Source: Limnoperna fortunei
Lineage: Eukaryota; Mollusca; Bivalvia; Mytilida; Modiolidae
Reading direction: 5' to 3'
Assembly: GCA_944474755.1 (NCBI GenBank)
Contig: OX104118.1
Location: 70,809,575 to 70,873,574, forward strand
DNA length: 64,000 bases
The notes below the pieces were generated by a model. It had not been told where the DNA came from. It did no database searches and was given only the letters and a program-made list of their open reading frames with translations. Shown here one piece after another: positions 1 to 14,254 of this stretch. The position numbers were made by a program, and so were the translations under genes. Positions within the stretch are counted from its first letter, which is position 1; each line of letters starts with the position of its first letter.

Positions 1-55
1 CTAACTACTGGGCGAATTGTCCTGCATCCCTTTAAATGATTGTCTCCGGAATTAT

Positions 56-57
<2 letters not shown>

Positions 58-117
<60 letters not shown>
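58..117. repeat. (CT)n microsatellite
   Basis: Uninterrupted CT dinucleotide run of about 60 bp immediately left of the 46-bp satellite. The preceding 57 bases are unique sequence in which I see no feature. Confidence 0.97.
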
Positions 118-120
<3 letters not shown>

Positions 121-1229
121 TGCCCTGCATGGGTTTATACCTCAACTCCAAAGGCATCTTACCCCATGCCCTGTATATGGTCTATACGTCAACTCCATAG
201 GCAACATACACCTGCCCTGTATATGGTCTGTACGTCAAGTCCATAGGCATCTTACCCCTGCCCTGTATATGGTCTATACCTCAACTCTATAGACACCTTA
301 CCCCATGCCCTTTATAGGGTCTATTCTACAACTCCATAGGCATCTTACCCTTGCCCTGTATATGGTCTGTACGTCAAGTCCATAGGAATCTTACCCCTGC
401 CCTGTATATGGTCTGTACGTAAAGTCCATAGGCATCTTAACCCTGCCCTGTATATGGTCTATTCCTCAACTCCATAGGCATCTTACCCTTGCCCTTTATA
501 GGGTCTATACCTCAACTCCATAGGCATCTTACCCTTGCCCTTTATAGGGTCTATACCTCAACTCCATAGGCATCTTACCCCTGCCCTGTATATGGTCTAT
601 ACGTCGACTCCATATGCATCTTACTCCTGCCCTGTATATGGTCTATACCTCAACTCTATATGCATCTTACCCCTGCCTTGTATACGATCTATACCTCAAC
701 TCCATAGGCATCTTACCCCTGCCTTGTATATGATCTATACCTCAACTCCATAGGCATCTTACCCCTGCCCTGTATATGGTCTATACCTCAACTCCATAGG
801 CATCTTACCCCTGCCTTGTATATGATCTATACCTCAACTCCATAGGCATCTTACCCCTGCCTTGTATATGATCTATACCTCAACTCCATAGGCATCTTAC
901 CCCTGCCTTGTATATGATCTATACCTCAACTCCATAGGCATCTTACCCTTGCCCTTTATAGGGTCTATACCTCAACTCCATAGGCATCTTACCCTTGCCC
1001 TTTATAGGGTCTATACCTCAACTCCATAGGCATCTTACCCCTGCCTTGTATATGGTCTATACCTCAACTCCATATGCATCTTACTCCTGCCCTGTATATG
1101 GTCTATACCTCAAATCTATATGCATCTTACTCCTGCCTTGTATATGATCTATACCTCAACTCCATAGGCATCTTACCCCTGCCTTGTATATGATCTATAC
1201 CTCAACTCCATAGGCATCTTACTCCTGCC

Positions 1230-4200
1230 TTGTATATGATCTATACCTCAACTCCATAGGCATCTTACCCCTGCCCTGTATATGGTCTATACGTCGACTC
1301 CATATGCATCTTACTCCTGCCCTGTATATGGTCTATACCTCAACTCTATATGCATCTTACTCCTGCCTTGTATATGATCTATACCTCAACTCCATAGGCA
1401 TCTTACCCCTGCCTTGTATATGATCTATACCTCAACTCCATAGGCATCTTACCCCTGCCCTGTATATGGTCTATACCTCAACTCCATAGGCATCTTACCC
1501 CTGCCTTGTATATGATCTATACGTCAACTCCATAGGCATCTTACCCTTGCCCTTTATAGGGTCTATACCCCAACTCCATAGGCATCTTACCCCTGCCCTG
1601 TATATGGTCTATTCCTCAACTCCATAGGCATCTTACCACTGCCCTGTATAGGGTCTATACCTCAACTCCATACGCATCTTACCCCTGCCCTGTATATGGT
1701 CTATACGTCGACTCCATAGGCATCTTACCCTTCCCCGGTATATGGTCTATACGTCGACTCCATAGGCATCTTACCCCAGCCCTTTATAGGGTCTATTACT
1801 CAACTCCATATGCATCTTACCCCTGCCTTGTATATGATCTATACCTCAACTCCATAGGCATCATACCCCTGCCCTGAATATGGTCTATACGTCGACTCCA
1901 TAGGCATCTTACCCTTCCCCGGTATATGGTCTATACGTCGACTCCATAGGCATCTTACCCCAGCCCTTTATAGGGTCTATTACTCAACTCCATATGCATC
2001 TTACCCTTGCCCTGTATATGGTCTATACCTCAACTCCATAGGCATCATACCCCTGCCCTGTATATGGTCTATACGTCAACTCCATATGCATCTTACCCCT
2101 GCCCTGTATATGGTCTATACGTCAACTCCATAGGCATCATACCCCTGCCCTGTATATGGTCTATACGTCAACTCCATAGGCATCTTACCCCTGCCCTGTA
2201 TATGGTCTATACGTCAACTCCATAGGCATCATACCCCTGCCCTGTATATGGTCTATACGTCAACTCCATAGGCATCACACCCCTGCCCTGTATATGGTCT
2301 ATACGTCAACTCCATAGGCATCATACCCCTGCCCTGTATATGGTCTATACCTCAACTCTATAGGCATCTTACCCCTGCCCTGTATATGGTCTATAAGTCG
2401 ACTCCATATGCATCTTACTCCTGCCCTGTATATGGTCTATACCTCAACTCCATAGGCATCTTACCCCTGCCCTGTATATGGTCTATACGTCGACTCCATA
2501 TGCATCTTACTCCTGCCCTGTATATGGTCTATACCTCAACTCCATATGCATCTTACCCTTGCCCTGTATATGGTCTATACCTCAACTCCATAGGCATCTT
2601 ACCCTTGCCCTGTATATGGTCTATACGTCGACTCCATATGCATCTTACTCCTGCCCTGTATATGGTCTATACGTCGACTCCATATGCATCTTACTCCTGC
2701 CCTGTATATGGTCTATACGTCGACTCCATATGCATCTTACTCCTGCCCTGTATATGGTCTATACGTCGACTCCATATGCATCTTACTCCTGCCCTGTATA
2801 TGGTCTATACCTCAACTCCATATGCATCTTACCCTTGCCCTGTATATGGTCTATACGTCGACTCCATATGCATCTTACTCCTGCCCTGTATATGGTCTAT
2901 ACCTCAATTCCATATGCATCTTACCCTTGCCCTGTATATGGTCTATACGTCGACTCCATATGCATCTTACTCCTGCCCTGTATATGGTCTATACCTCAAC
3001 TCCATATGCATCTTACCCTTGCCCTGTATAGGGTCTATTCCCCAACTCCATAGGCATCTTACCCCTGCCCTGTATATGGTCTATACGTCGACTCCATATG
3101 CATCTTACTCCTGCCCTGTATATGGTCTATACCTCAACTCCATATGCATCTTACCCTTGCCCTGTATATGGTCTATTCCTCAACTCCATAGGCATCTTAC
3201 CCCTGCCCTGTATATGGTCTATACGTCGACTCCATATGCATCTTACTCCTGCCCTGTATATGGTCTATACCTCAACTCCATATGCATCTTACCCTTGCCC
3301 TGTATATGGTCTATTCCTCAACTCCATAGGCATCTTACCCCTGCCCTGTATATGGTCTATACGTCAACTCCATATGCATCTTACCCCTGCCCTATATATG
3401 GTCTGTACGTCAATTCCATAGGCATCGTACCCTTGCCCTTTATATGGTCTATACCTCAACTCCATACGCATCTTACCCCTGCCCTGTATATGGTATATAC
3501 CTCAACCCCATATGCATCTTATCCCTGCCCTGTATATGGTCTATACGTCAACTCTATATGCATCTTACCCCTGCCCTGTATATGGTCTGTACGTCAATTC
3601 TATAGGCATCTTACCCTTGCCCTTTATAGGGTCTATACCTCAACTCCTTGGCATCTTACCCTTGCCCTGTATATGGTCTATACCTCAACTCCGTAGGCAT
3701 CTTACCCTTGCCCTTTATAGGGTCTATACCTCAACTCCATAGGCATCATACCCCTGCCCTGTATATGGTCTGTACGTCAATTCCATGGGCATCTTACCCT
3801 TGCCCTTTATATGGTCAATACCTCAACTCCTTGGCATCTTACCCTTGCCCTGTATATGGTCTATACGTGAATTCCGTAGGCATCTTACCCTTGCCCTTTA
3901 TTGGGTCTATACCTCAACTCCTTGGCATCTTACCCCTGCCCTGTATATGGTCTATACCTCAACTCCGTAGGCATCTTACCCTTGCCCTTTATAGGGTCTA
4001 TACCTCAACTCCTTGGCATCTTACCCTTGCCCTGTATATGGTCTATACGTCAATTCCGTAGGCATCTTACCCCTGCCCTGTATATGGTCTATACGTCAAT
4101 TCCGTAGGTATCATACCTCTGCATTGTATATGGTCTATACCTCAACTCCGTAGGCATCTTATCCCTGCCCTGTATATGGTCTGTACGTCAATTCCATAGG

Positions 4201-4906
4201 CATGTTACCCTTGCCCTTTATAGGGTCTATACCTCAACTCCGTAGGTATCATACCCCTGCCCTGTATATGGTCTATACCTCAACTCCGTAGGCATCTTAC
4301 CCTTGCCCTTTATAGGGTCTATACCTCAACTCCATATGCATCTTACCCTTGCCCTGTATATGGTCTATACCTCAACTCTGTATGCATCTTACCCCTGCCC
4401 TGTATATGGTCTATACCTCAACTCCATAGGCATCTTACCCCTGCCCTGTATATGGTCTATACCTCAACTCTGTATGCATCTTACCCTTGCCCTGTATATG
4501 GTCTATACCTCAACTCTATAGACATCTTACCCCATGCCCTTTATAGGGTCTATACGTCAACTCCATACGCATCTTACCCTTGCCCTGTATATGGTCTATA
4601 CGTCAACTCCATACGCATCTTACCCTTGCCCTGTATATGGTCTATACGTCAACTCCATACGCATCTTGCCCCTGCCCTGTATATGGTCTATACCTCAACT
4701 CCATACGCATCTTACCCTTGCCCTGTATATGGTCTATACGTCAATTCCATAGGCATCTTACCCCTGCCCTGTATATGGTCTATACCTCAACTCCATAGGC
4801 ATCTTACTCCTGCCCTGTATATGGTCTATACCTCAACTCCATACGCATCTTACCCCTGCCCTGTATATGGTCTATACCTCAACTCCATAGGCATCTTACC
4901 CCTGCC
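1230..4906. repeat. Higher-order repeat copy 1 of the 46-bp satellite
   Basis: The same succession of variant monomers reappears 3677 bp downstream up to about position 2380 and 3631 bp downstream after it. The 46-bp change equals loss or gain of one monomer, the one carrying CTATAAGTCGACT at about 2391. By eye the copies are nearly identical, so the duplication is recent. Confidence 0.88.
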
Positions 4907-7900
4907 TTGTATATGATCTATACCTCAACTCCATAGGCATCTTACCCCTGCCCTGTATATGGTCTATACGTCGACTCCATATGCATCTTACTCCTGCCCT
5001 GTATATGGTCTATACCTCAACTCTATATGCATCTTACTCCTGCCTTGTATATGATCTATACCTCAACTCCATAGGCATCTTACCCCTGCCTTGTATATGA
5101 TCTATACCTCAACTCCATAGGCATCTTACCCCTGCCCTGTATATGGTCTATACCTCAACTCCATAGGCATCTTACCCCTGCCTTGTATATGATCTATACG
5201 TCAACTCCATAGGCATCTTACCCTTGCCCTTTATAGGGTCTATACCCCAACTCCATAGGCATCTTACCCCTGCCCTGTATATGGTCTATTCCTCAACTCC
5301 ATAGGCATCTTACCACTGCCCTGTATAGGGTCTATACCTCAACTCCATACGCATCTTACCCCTGCCCTGTATATGGTCTATACGTCGACTCCATAGGCAT
5401 CTTACCCTTCCCCGGTATATGGTCTATACGTCGACTCCATAGGCATCTTACCCCAGCCCTTTATAGGGTCTATTACTCAACTCCATATGCATCTTACCCC
5501 TGCCTTGTATATGATCTATACCTCAACTCCATAGGCATCATACCCCTGCCCTGAATATGGTCTATACGTCGACTCCATAGGCATCTTACCCTTCCCCGGT
5601 ATATGGTCTATACGTCGACTCCATAGGCATCTTACCCCAGCCCTTTATAGGGTCTATTACTCAACTCCATATGCATCTTACCCTTGCCCTGTATATGGTC
5701 TATACCTCAACTCCATAGGCATCATACCCCTGCCCTGTATATGGTCTATACGTCAACTCCATATGCATCTTACCCCTGCCCTGTATATGGTCTATACGTC
5801 AACTCCATAGGCATCATACCCCTGCCCTGTATATGGTCTATACGTCAACTCCATAGGCATCTTACCCCTGCCCTGTATATGGTCTATACGTCAACTCCAT
5901 AGGCATCATACCCCTGCCCTGTATATGGTCTATACGTCAACTCCATAGGCATCACACCCCTGCCCTGTATATGGTCTATACGTCAACTCCATAGGCATCA
6001 TACCCCTGCCCTGTATATGGTCTATACCTCAACTCTATAGGCATCTTACTCCTGCCCTGTATATGGTCTATACCTCAACTCCATAGGCATCTTACCCCTG
6101 CCCTGTATATGGTCTATACGTCGACTCCATATGCATCTTACTCCTGCCCTGTATATGGTCTATACCTCAACTCCATATGCATCTTACCCTTGCCCTGTAT
6201 ATGGTCTATACCTCAACTCCATAGGCATCTTACCCTTGCCCTGTATATGGTCTATACGTCGACTCCATATGCATCTTACTCCTGCCCTGTATATGGTCTA
6301 TACGTCGACTCCATATGCATCTTACTCCTGCCCTGTATATGGTCTATACGTCGACTCCATATGCATCTTACTCCTGCCCTGTATATGGTCTATACGTCGA
6401 CTCCATATGCATCTTACTCCTGCCCTGTATATGGTCTATACCTCAACTCCATATGCATCTTACCCTTGCCCTGTATATGGTCTATACGTCGACTCCATAT
6501 GCATCTTACTCCTGCCCTGTATATGGTCTATACCTCAATTCCATATGCATCTTACCCTTGCCCTGTATATGGTCTATACGTCGACTCCATATGCATCTTA
6601 CTCCTGCCCTGTATATGGTCTATACCTCAACTCCATATGCATCTTACCCTTGCCCTGTATAGGGTCTATTCCCCAACTCCATAGGCATCTTACCCCTGCC
6701 CTGTATATGGTCTATACGTCGACTCCATATGCATCTTACTCCTGCCCTGTATATGGTCTATACCTCAACTCCATATGCATCTTACCCTTGCCCTGTATAT
6801 GGTCTATTCCTCAACTCCATAGGCATCTTACCCCTGCCCTGTATATGGTCTATACGTCGACTCCATATGCATCTTACTCCTGCCCTGTATATGGTCTATA
6901 CCTCAACTCCATATGCATCTTACCCTTGCCCTGTATATGGTCTATTCCTCAACTCCATAGGCATCTTACCCCTGCCCTGTATATGGTCTATACGTCAACT
7001 CCATATGCATCTTACCCCTGCCCTATATATGGTCTGTACGTCAATTCCATAGGCATCGTACCCTTGCCCTTTATATGGTCTATACCTCAACTCCATACGC
7101 ATCTTACCCCTGCCCTGTATATGGTATATACCTCAACCCCATATGCATCTTATCCCTGCCCTGTATATGGTCTATACGTCAACTCTATATGCATCTTACC
7201 CCTGCCCTGTATATGGTCTGTACGTCAATTCTATAGGCATCTTACCCTTGCCCTTTATAGGGTCTATACCTCAACTCCTTGGCATCTTACCCTTGCCCTG
7301 TATATGGTCTATACCTCAACTCCGTAGGCATCTTACCCTTGCCCTTTATAGGGTCTATACCTCAACTCCATAGGCATCATACCCCTGCCCTGTATATGGT
7401 CTGTACGTCAATTCCATGGGCATCTTACCCTTGCCCTTTATATGGTCAATACCTCAACTCCTTGGCATCTTACCCTTGCCCTGTATATGGTCTATACGTG
7501 AATTCCGTAGGCATCTTACCCTTGCCCTTTATTGGGTCTATACCTCAACTCCTTGGCATCTTACCCCTGCCCTGTATATGGTCTATACCTCAACTCCGTA
7601 GGCATCTTACCCTTGCCCTTTATAGGGTCTATACCTCAACTCCTTGGCATCTTACCCTTGCCCTGTATATGGTCTATACGTCAATTCCGTAGGCATCTTA
7701 CCCCTGCCCTGTATATGGTCTATACGTCAATTCCGTAGGTATCATACCCCTGCATTGTATATGGTCTATACCTCAACTCCGTAGGCATCTTACCCCTGCC
7801 CTGTATATGGTCTGTACGTCAATTCCATAGGCATGTTACCCTTGCCCTTTATAGGGTCTATACCTCAACTCCGTAGGTATCATACCCCTGCCCTGTATAT

Positions 7901-8570
7901 GGTCTATACCTCAACTCCGTAGGCATCTTACCCTTGCCCTTTATAGGGTCTATACCTCAACTCCATATGCATCTTACCCTTGCCCTGTATATGGTCTATA
8001 CCTCAACTCTGTATGCATCTTACCCCTGCCCTGTATATGGTCTATACCTCAACTCCATAGGCATCTTACCCCTGCCCTGTATATGGTCTATACCTCAACT
8101 CTGTATGCATCTTACCCTTGCCCTGTATATGGTCTATACCTCAACTCTATAGACATCTTACCCCATGCCCTTTATAGGGTCTATACGTCAACTCCATACG
8201 CATCTTACCCTTGCCCTGTATATGGTCTATACGTCAACTCCATACGCATCTTACCCTTGCCCTGTATATGGTCTATACGTCAACTCCATACGCATCTTAC
8301 CCCTGCCCTGTATATGGTCTATACCTCAACTCCATACGCATCTTACCCTTGCCCTGTATATGGTCTATACGTCAATTCCATAGGCATCTTACCCCTGCCC
8401 TGTATATGGTCTATACCTCAACTCCATAGGCATCTTACTCCTGCCCTGTATATGGTCTATACCTCAACTCCATACGCATCTTACCCCTGCCCTGTATATG
8501 GTCTATACCTCAACTCCATAGGCATCTTACCCCTGCCTTGTATATGATCTATACCTCAACTCCATAGGCA
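4907..8570. repeat. Higher-order repeat copy 2 of the 46-bp satellite
   Basis: Second tandem copy of the block of about 3.63 kb. Only scattered single-base differences from copy 1 are visible, for example GCATCTTACCCC for GCATCTTGCCCC near 8292 and 4664. Confidence 0.88.
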
Positions 8571-8589
8571 TCTTACCCCTGCCCTGTAT

Positions 8590-10200
8590 ATGGTCTATAC
8601 CTCAACTCCATATGCATCTTACCCTTGCCCTGTATATGGTCTATTCCTCAACTCCATAGGCATCTTACCCCTGCCCTGTATATGGTCTATACGTCAACTC
8701 CATATGCATCTTACCCCTGCCCTGTATATGGTCTGTACGTCAATTCCATAGGCATCGTACCCTTGCCCTTTATATGGTCTATACCTCAACTCCATACGCA
8801 TCTTACCCCTGCCCTGTATATGGTATATACCTCAACTCCATATGCATCTTATCCCTGCCCTGTATATGGTCTATACGTCAACTCTATATGCATCTTACCC
8901 CTGCCCTGTATATGGTCTGTACGTCAATTCTATAGGCATCTTACCCTTGCCCTTTATAGGGTCTATACCTCAACTCCTTTTCATCTTACCCTTGCCCTGT
9001 ATATGGTCTATACCTCAACTCCGTAGGCATCTTACCCTTGCCCTTTATAGGGTCTATACCTCAACTCCATAGGCATCATACCCCTGCCCTGTATATGGTC
9101 TGTACGTCAATTCCATGGGCATCTTACCCTTGCCCTTTATATGGTCAATACCTCAACTCCTTGGCATCTTACCCTTGCCCTGTATATGGTCTATACGTGA
9201 ATTCCGTAGGCATCTTACCCTTGCCCTTTATAGGGTCTATACCTCAACTCCTTGGCATCTTACCCCTGCCCTGTATATGGTCTATACCTCAACTCCGTAG
9301 GCATCTTACCCTTGCCCTTTATAGGGTCTATACCTCAACTCCTTGGCATCTTACCCTTGCCCTGTATATGGTCTATACGTCAATTCCGTAGGCATCTTAC
9401 CCCTGCCCTGTATATGGTCTATACGTCAATTCCGTAGGTATCATACCCCTGCATTGTATATGGTCTATACCTCAACTCCGTAGGCATCTTACCCCTGCCC
9501 TGTATATGGTCTGTACGTCAATTCCATAGGCATCTTACCCTTGCCCTTTATAGGGTCTATACCTCAACTCAGTAGGTATCATACCCCTGCCCTGTATATG
9601 GTCTATACCTCAACTCCGTAGGCATCTTACCCTTGCCCTTTATAGGGTCTATACCTCAACTCCATATGCATCTTACCCTTGCCCTGTATATGGTCTATAC
9701 CTCAACTCTGTATGCATCTTACCCCTGCCCTGTATATGGTCTATACCTCAACTCCATAGGCATCTTACCCCTGCCCTGTATATGGTCTATACCTCAACTC
9801 TGTATGCATCTTACCCTTGCCCTGTATATGGTCTATACCTCAACTCTATAGACATCTTACCCCATGCCCTTTATAGGGTCTATACGTCAACTCCATACGC
9901 ATCTTACCCTTGCCCTGTATATGGTCTATACGTCAACTCCATACGCATCTTACCCTTGCCCTGTATATGGTCTATACGTCAACTCCATACGCATCTTGCC
10001 CCTGCCCTGTATATGGTCTATACCTCAACTCCATACGCATCTTACCCTTGCCCTGTATATGGTCTATACGTCAATTCCATAGGCATCTTACCCCTGCCCT
10101 GTATATGGTCTATACCTCAACTCCATAGGCATCTTACTCCTGCCCTGTATATGGTCTATACCTCAACTCCATACGCATCTTACCCCTGCCCTGTATATGG
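8590..10200. repeat. Higher-order repeat copy 3 (partial) of the satellite
   Basis: Repeats the segment 6891-8500 at an offset of 1699 bp, with its own marker TCCTTTTCATC near 8975 in place of TCCTTGGCATC. A smaller repeat of about 414 bp (nine monomers) follows at 10205 and 10620. Confidence 0.85.
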
Positions 10201-11162
10201 TCTATACGTCAATTCCGTAGGTATCATACCCCTGCCCTGTATATGGTCTATACCTCAACTCCGTAGGCATCTTACCCCATGCCCTTTATAGGGTCTATAC
10301 GTCAACTCCATACGCATCTTACCCTTGCCCTGTATATGGTCTATACGTAAACTCCATACGCATCTTACCCTTGCCCTGTATATGGTCTATACGTAAACTC
10401 CATACGCATCTTACCCTTGCCCTGTATATGGTCTATACGTAAACTCCATACGCATCTTACCCTTGCCCATTTATATGGTCTATACGTAAACTCCATACGC
10501 ATCTTACCCTTGCCCTGTATATGGTCTATTCCTCAACACCATAGGCATCTTACTCCTGCCCTGTATATGGTCTATTCCTCAACTCCATACGCATCTTACC
10601 CCTGCCCTGTATATGGTCTATACGTCAATTCCGTAGGTATCATACCCCTGCCCTGTATATGGTCTATACCTCAACTCCGTAGGCATCTTACCCCATGCCC
10701 TGTATATGGTCTATACCTCAACTCCATAGGCATCTTACCCCATGCCCTTTATAGGGTCTATACGTCAACTCCATACGCATCTTACCCTTGCCCTGTATAT
10801 GGTCTATACGTAAACTCCATACGCATCTTACCCTTGCCCTGTATATGGTCTATACGTAAACTCCATACGCATCTTACCCTTGCCCTGTATATGGTCTATA
10901 CGTAAACTCCATACGCATCTTACCCTTGCCCTGTATATGGTCTATTCCTCAACACCATAGGCATCTTACTCCTGCCCTGTATATGGTCTATTCCTCAACA
11001 CCATAGGCATCTTACTCCTGCCCTGTATATGGTCTATACCTCAACTCCATAGGCATCTTACCCCTGCCCTGTATATGGTCTATACCTCAACTCCATAGGC
11101 ATCTTACTCCTGCCCTGTATATGGTCTATACGTCAATTCCATAGGCATCTTACCCCTGCCTT

Positions 11163-12060
11163 GCATATGACATATATGTCAACTCCATAGAACAGAATTG
11201 TCAGCACCACAGCTATGTAGCCTGTTTGTTCACTGTACCCTGATGGGGACATGATTGTTTTTCCAAAGCCGGTCTTTAATTTTGCAAAAGCAGCATTTGT
11301 TTTTACCATTGCAATCCGTAGTCTTTTTTCATTCCTATAGTGTACTCCCGCAAGGAAGCTTAAGTCCGTTGTTTGTACAGGTGGCTCATTGTTCATTTTT
11401 ATTGTATCTGGTTGGTGAGCGATTTGGTAGTTTGACGGGCTCGTAAAGTCATTGGAGATCGGTCTTCTTGATTATAATCTTCAGACTAAATTGAGCTCCA
11501 GCACTGTCAAACCTATCAACTAGCACCTGCATATATGCAGCACTATGCTCCATCAGCAAATAACATTTCTGTAACGACGTAAATAGTTGTTTTGGTATTA
11601 GCCTTGAAGTGGACACACTAAAAGTTTTACAATGTCTTGTTTGTATGCATATACCTTATTGCATATCTTTGAAGGCTATTTCAAGTTAAGCTTTCAGGTA
11701 TAACAAGAACAACGTGGGTTCAAGCAACATCCTTAATCGACTCCTTTGGTAACATCAAATCCGTTTGAAGTGTCTTTTGAGCAAATTGTGCCTGCATTTC
11801 TTATATTGAGTGCTTTTATTAGGTTTGTTACTTTGTCCGTGCATCCAAACTTCTTCGGTACTAAACATAAACATTCTTTCCTTGATACGGTGCCATAGGC
11901 CCTAGTAAAAATCTATGAACACATTGTATAATAGCATGTTTGTTCTGCACACTTTTTTGAATTTGCCAAAGGCTAAACAACATGCGAAATCCACTTTGAG
12001 TCTCTGGATACTATAATAAAGGTTCATAGATTCTCACGCTTTTGATTGTCGATTAACCAG
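11163..12060 (-). pseudogene. Decayed non-LTR (LINE) reverse transcriptase fragment
   Basis: The minus strand holds pieces of an endonuclease/reverse-transcriptase type LINE polyprotein broken by stops and frameshifts. In order they are: ESQSGFR near 12010-11986 (compare ESQCGFR), a block ending KFGCTDKV, TKGVD*GCCL near 11735 (compare GVKQGCVLAP), VDRFDSAGAQFSLKI near 11520-11475 (compare the DRF..A..FSLKINIKKTE block), then an open stretch 11396-11133 containing NNEPPVQTTD, AAFAKLK and LFYGVDIYVICKAGVRCLW (compare LYGAETWTVYRRQV). The match rests on recalled consensus of the family often annotated craniofacial-development-protein-2-like; the clade is uncertain. The last residues run directly into the 46-bp satellite. 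Confidence 0.75.
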
Positions 12061-12359
12061 GACTGATCTACTTTAAATGTGTTAACATACTTTTATCATG
12101 AACTTCTTCGGGAACAGTTTTCCGGCTGCTCGTGCACTATACTCAATAGACAACACTATTGGAAAACAGTTCCGTCTTGGGAAGTTTCTGGAGATTTACA
12201 CAGTTCATTTTAACATTTTTACGTTCTCTAAAAAACAGTCAATCTTGCCCATGCAAAAAACCAGATATCACAAATTCCTCTTTTTTATCAAGATTTTCTT
12301 CTTTCTGAATGAGAACCCGGTAATATTTACACTCATACTTGACCATTCCTGAAATCTGA

Positions 12360-13667
12360 GATTTTTGTAGTTTTCTCATGGCATCTTTTCTAACGACTTT
12401 ATTAGCATTTTCTTTTTTGTTACGTTATTTCTTCTGACAAATCAGCGAATCACTTCGTTAAAAATGAACGATAACTTTATTAGGGAGTGATTATTACCGT
12501 CTCCCATGGTATAAATAGTCAAATGACGATCAGTCTTCGGAGTAAATAACTCTCTGTTACTTGATTGGGTGGTTTACTAAATCTATAAATATTTTTGTCA
12601 TTTCATTGGTTTACGTCAGGATTGCACTAGTATGTGTACTGAAATTTCGATATATTCTTAGGTTGAATCGGGGTTGTAATCAGTATTTTAGTGTAGTAAT
12701 GTTACGTTCCACATATTGACTTCTATTTCATTCAATGCATTGGTCAGTGAACAATTATAAGGTAAACATTGTACCAAAATCTCCCTACATTATAAAGCTG
12801 TTTTGGAAAAAAAATATATGTTATATATATCTTTATTTTCGTTTATCAGTATTTTATTGTAGTAATGTTACGTTCCACATATTGACTTCTATTTCATTCA
12901 ATGCATTGGTCGGTGAACAATTAAAAGATAAACATTGTACCCGAATCTCCCTACTTTTAAAAGCTGTTTGGGTTACGAAAAAATTATATTTTCTGTATCT
13001 TTATTTTCGTTCTGATATGATGCAAATTTAACAAAACATATTTTTACCGCTCATTTTAAACATTTGTTTAGGGAGTCAACTTTTGTTTAATTATTTTTTT
13101 AAAAGCACGTGTGAAGTGACGACAGGCATTTAAATCTCTCAAGCACCATTGGATAATAGTTTAGTGTAAACAATGTCCTTACAAGGTACATGTACATTGT
13201 TTACCTATCCTTCATCTAAATTACATAAACCAGATACTTTAATAAATCCATAAAATTTGTAATGCAGCTGAGAGACGGTTAGCTTTTTAGAAAAGCTAAA
13301 CTTGTTGCTTAAATAGTGAACGTATATGGGAAATATACGGCTGTCATGTGATCATACATTACGGTAAATCTAGTAGTGACTTTGCAAAACTGTGATCGGA
13401 AAGGATAGGCTAATGTTTATGCATTATTTTAGAGGTGGAATAAAGACGCTATATCAGCAAATAGTATTATTTGTTTGTATTTAAGCTAGTCCGGCTAGTT
13501 GTTTACATAAATGAGAAAAACTATTTAACTAGTAGCCTGTGGTATGCTTGAATTCACTGATATTTTGGTGGAACTGGATTTAAGTACAACATTTTGAGTT
13601 CAGATTGACAAAAATGATTTTATTCTAAAGGTTTCTTGTTTTACGTTAATAATTTGTTGTACATGTA
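12360..13667. other. Gene-free AT-rich DNA with a 166-bp tandem duplication
   Basis: No coding signal was found. The segment at about 12681-12843 is repeated at about 12846-13012; both copies contain GTTACGTTCCACATATTGAC and CATTCAATGCATTGGTC and diverge by a few percent. The remainder is unique AT-rich sequence up to the retrotransposon target site. Confidence 0.7.
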
Positions 13668-14013
13668 TGTTATGAGGGTTCTTTTATCCAAAAACTATTA
13701 TATTAAATAACAAATAATTCCAATAAATGTAACTTGTATTTGTAAAATAAATGAAAAGAAAACGTTACTGAGCCACTTTACATTACAACCTAACATTAAT
13801 AAAAAGGCACGGCCGGTACTATGAAAACCTAAAGCTGAACTGATAACAGTATTTTATAAATATGTGAAAACAAATGTTACTTCAGACAAAAGTCGCCACC
13901 ATATCCTGGGAAAGTTTCTAACATAAGCAAATTGTAATTGGAACTGTCATTTCTAATTATCGCACTGAAGTTAATGATAAACATAACGGAAAAGTCATAA
14001 TGTCACTTTAACA
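13668..14013 (-). repeat. 3' LTR of the Gmr1-order element
   Basis: 346 bp, identical to the copy at 18687-19032 and offset by 5019 bp. The flanking ATGTA target duplication lies at 13663-13667. Confidence 0.96.
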
Positions 14014-14026
14014 CCTCCCTCCTCAA
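14014..14026 (-). promoter_or_regulatory. Polypurine tract
   Basis: Directly upstream of the 3' LTR the minus strand reads TTGAGGAGGGAGG, a purine run suited to priming plus-strand synthesis. Confidence 0.85.
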
Positions 14027-14254
14027 GAGGAAATTTATCGGTTCGCGAGAAATTTTCGATATAAAAGATAACATAGTGGCCCAGTATTGTATACAGATAA
14101 AAACGAGAAAACAATGATGCATAACGCTTTTAAACGACAGGCACTGTATCTAGGTCATAGTAAATTCCATAGTAAAAGTTTATCAATGAATAAGTCGCGA
14201 TCAGCTGATGAAACAGGAACAATCCAGTTCAAACCAGTGCATATTGTAAACATG

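Larger units (their letters stand above)
120..11190. repeat. 46-bp satellite array, about 240 units
   Basis: Head-to-tail units of 46 bp, with core pieces CCATAGGCATCTTACCCCTG, CCCTGTATATGGTCTATACC and TCAACT. Some units are 44 bp where CCATAGGC is shortened to CCTTGGC. Variants (ACGTCGACT, ACGTCAATT, TTTATAGGG, GCATCATAC) recur in blocks, showing unequal exchange or slippage amplification. The unit length is not a multiple of three, so open frames of up to 436 codons appear on the plus strand and repeat in all frames; they are not genes. On the minus strand the unit reads YGVEV*TIYRAGVRCLW, resembling the C-terminal part of the reverse transcriptase that flanks the array on the right. Confidence 0.97.

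Noticed and set aside
2386..3696. 436-codon open frame, with relatives at 6131-7327, 4452-4916 and 9782-10291
   Set aside because: Pure 46-bp satellite; the period is not a multiple of three, so the same words appear in every frame. No promoter, splice or codon bias evidence.
11133..11396. 87-codon minus-strand ORF as a stand-alone gene with a membrane segment
   Set aside because: It is the last readable piece of a broken LINE reverse transcriptase running into the satellite.
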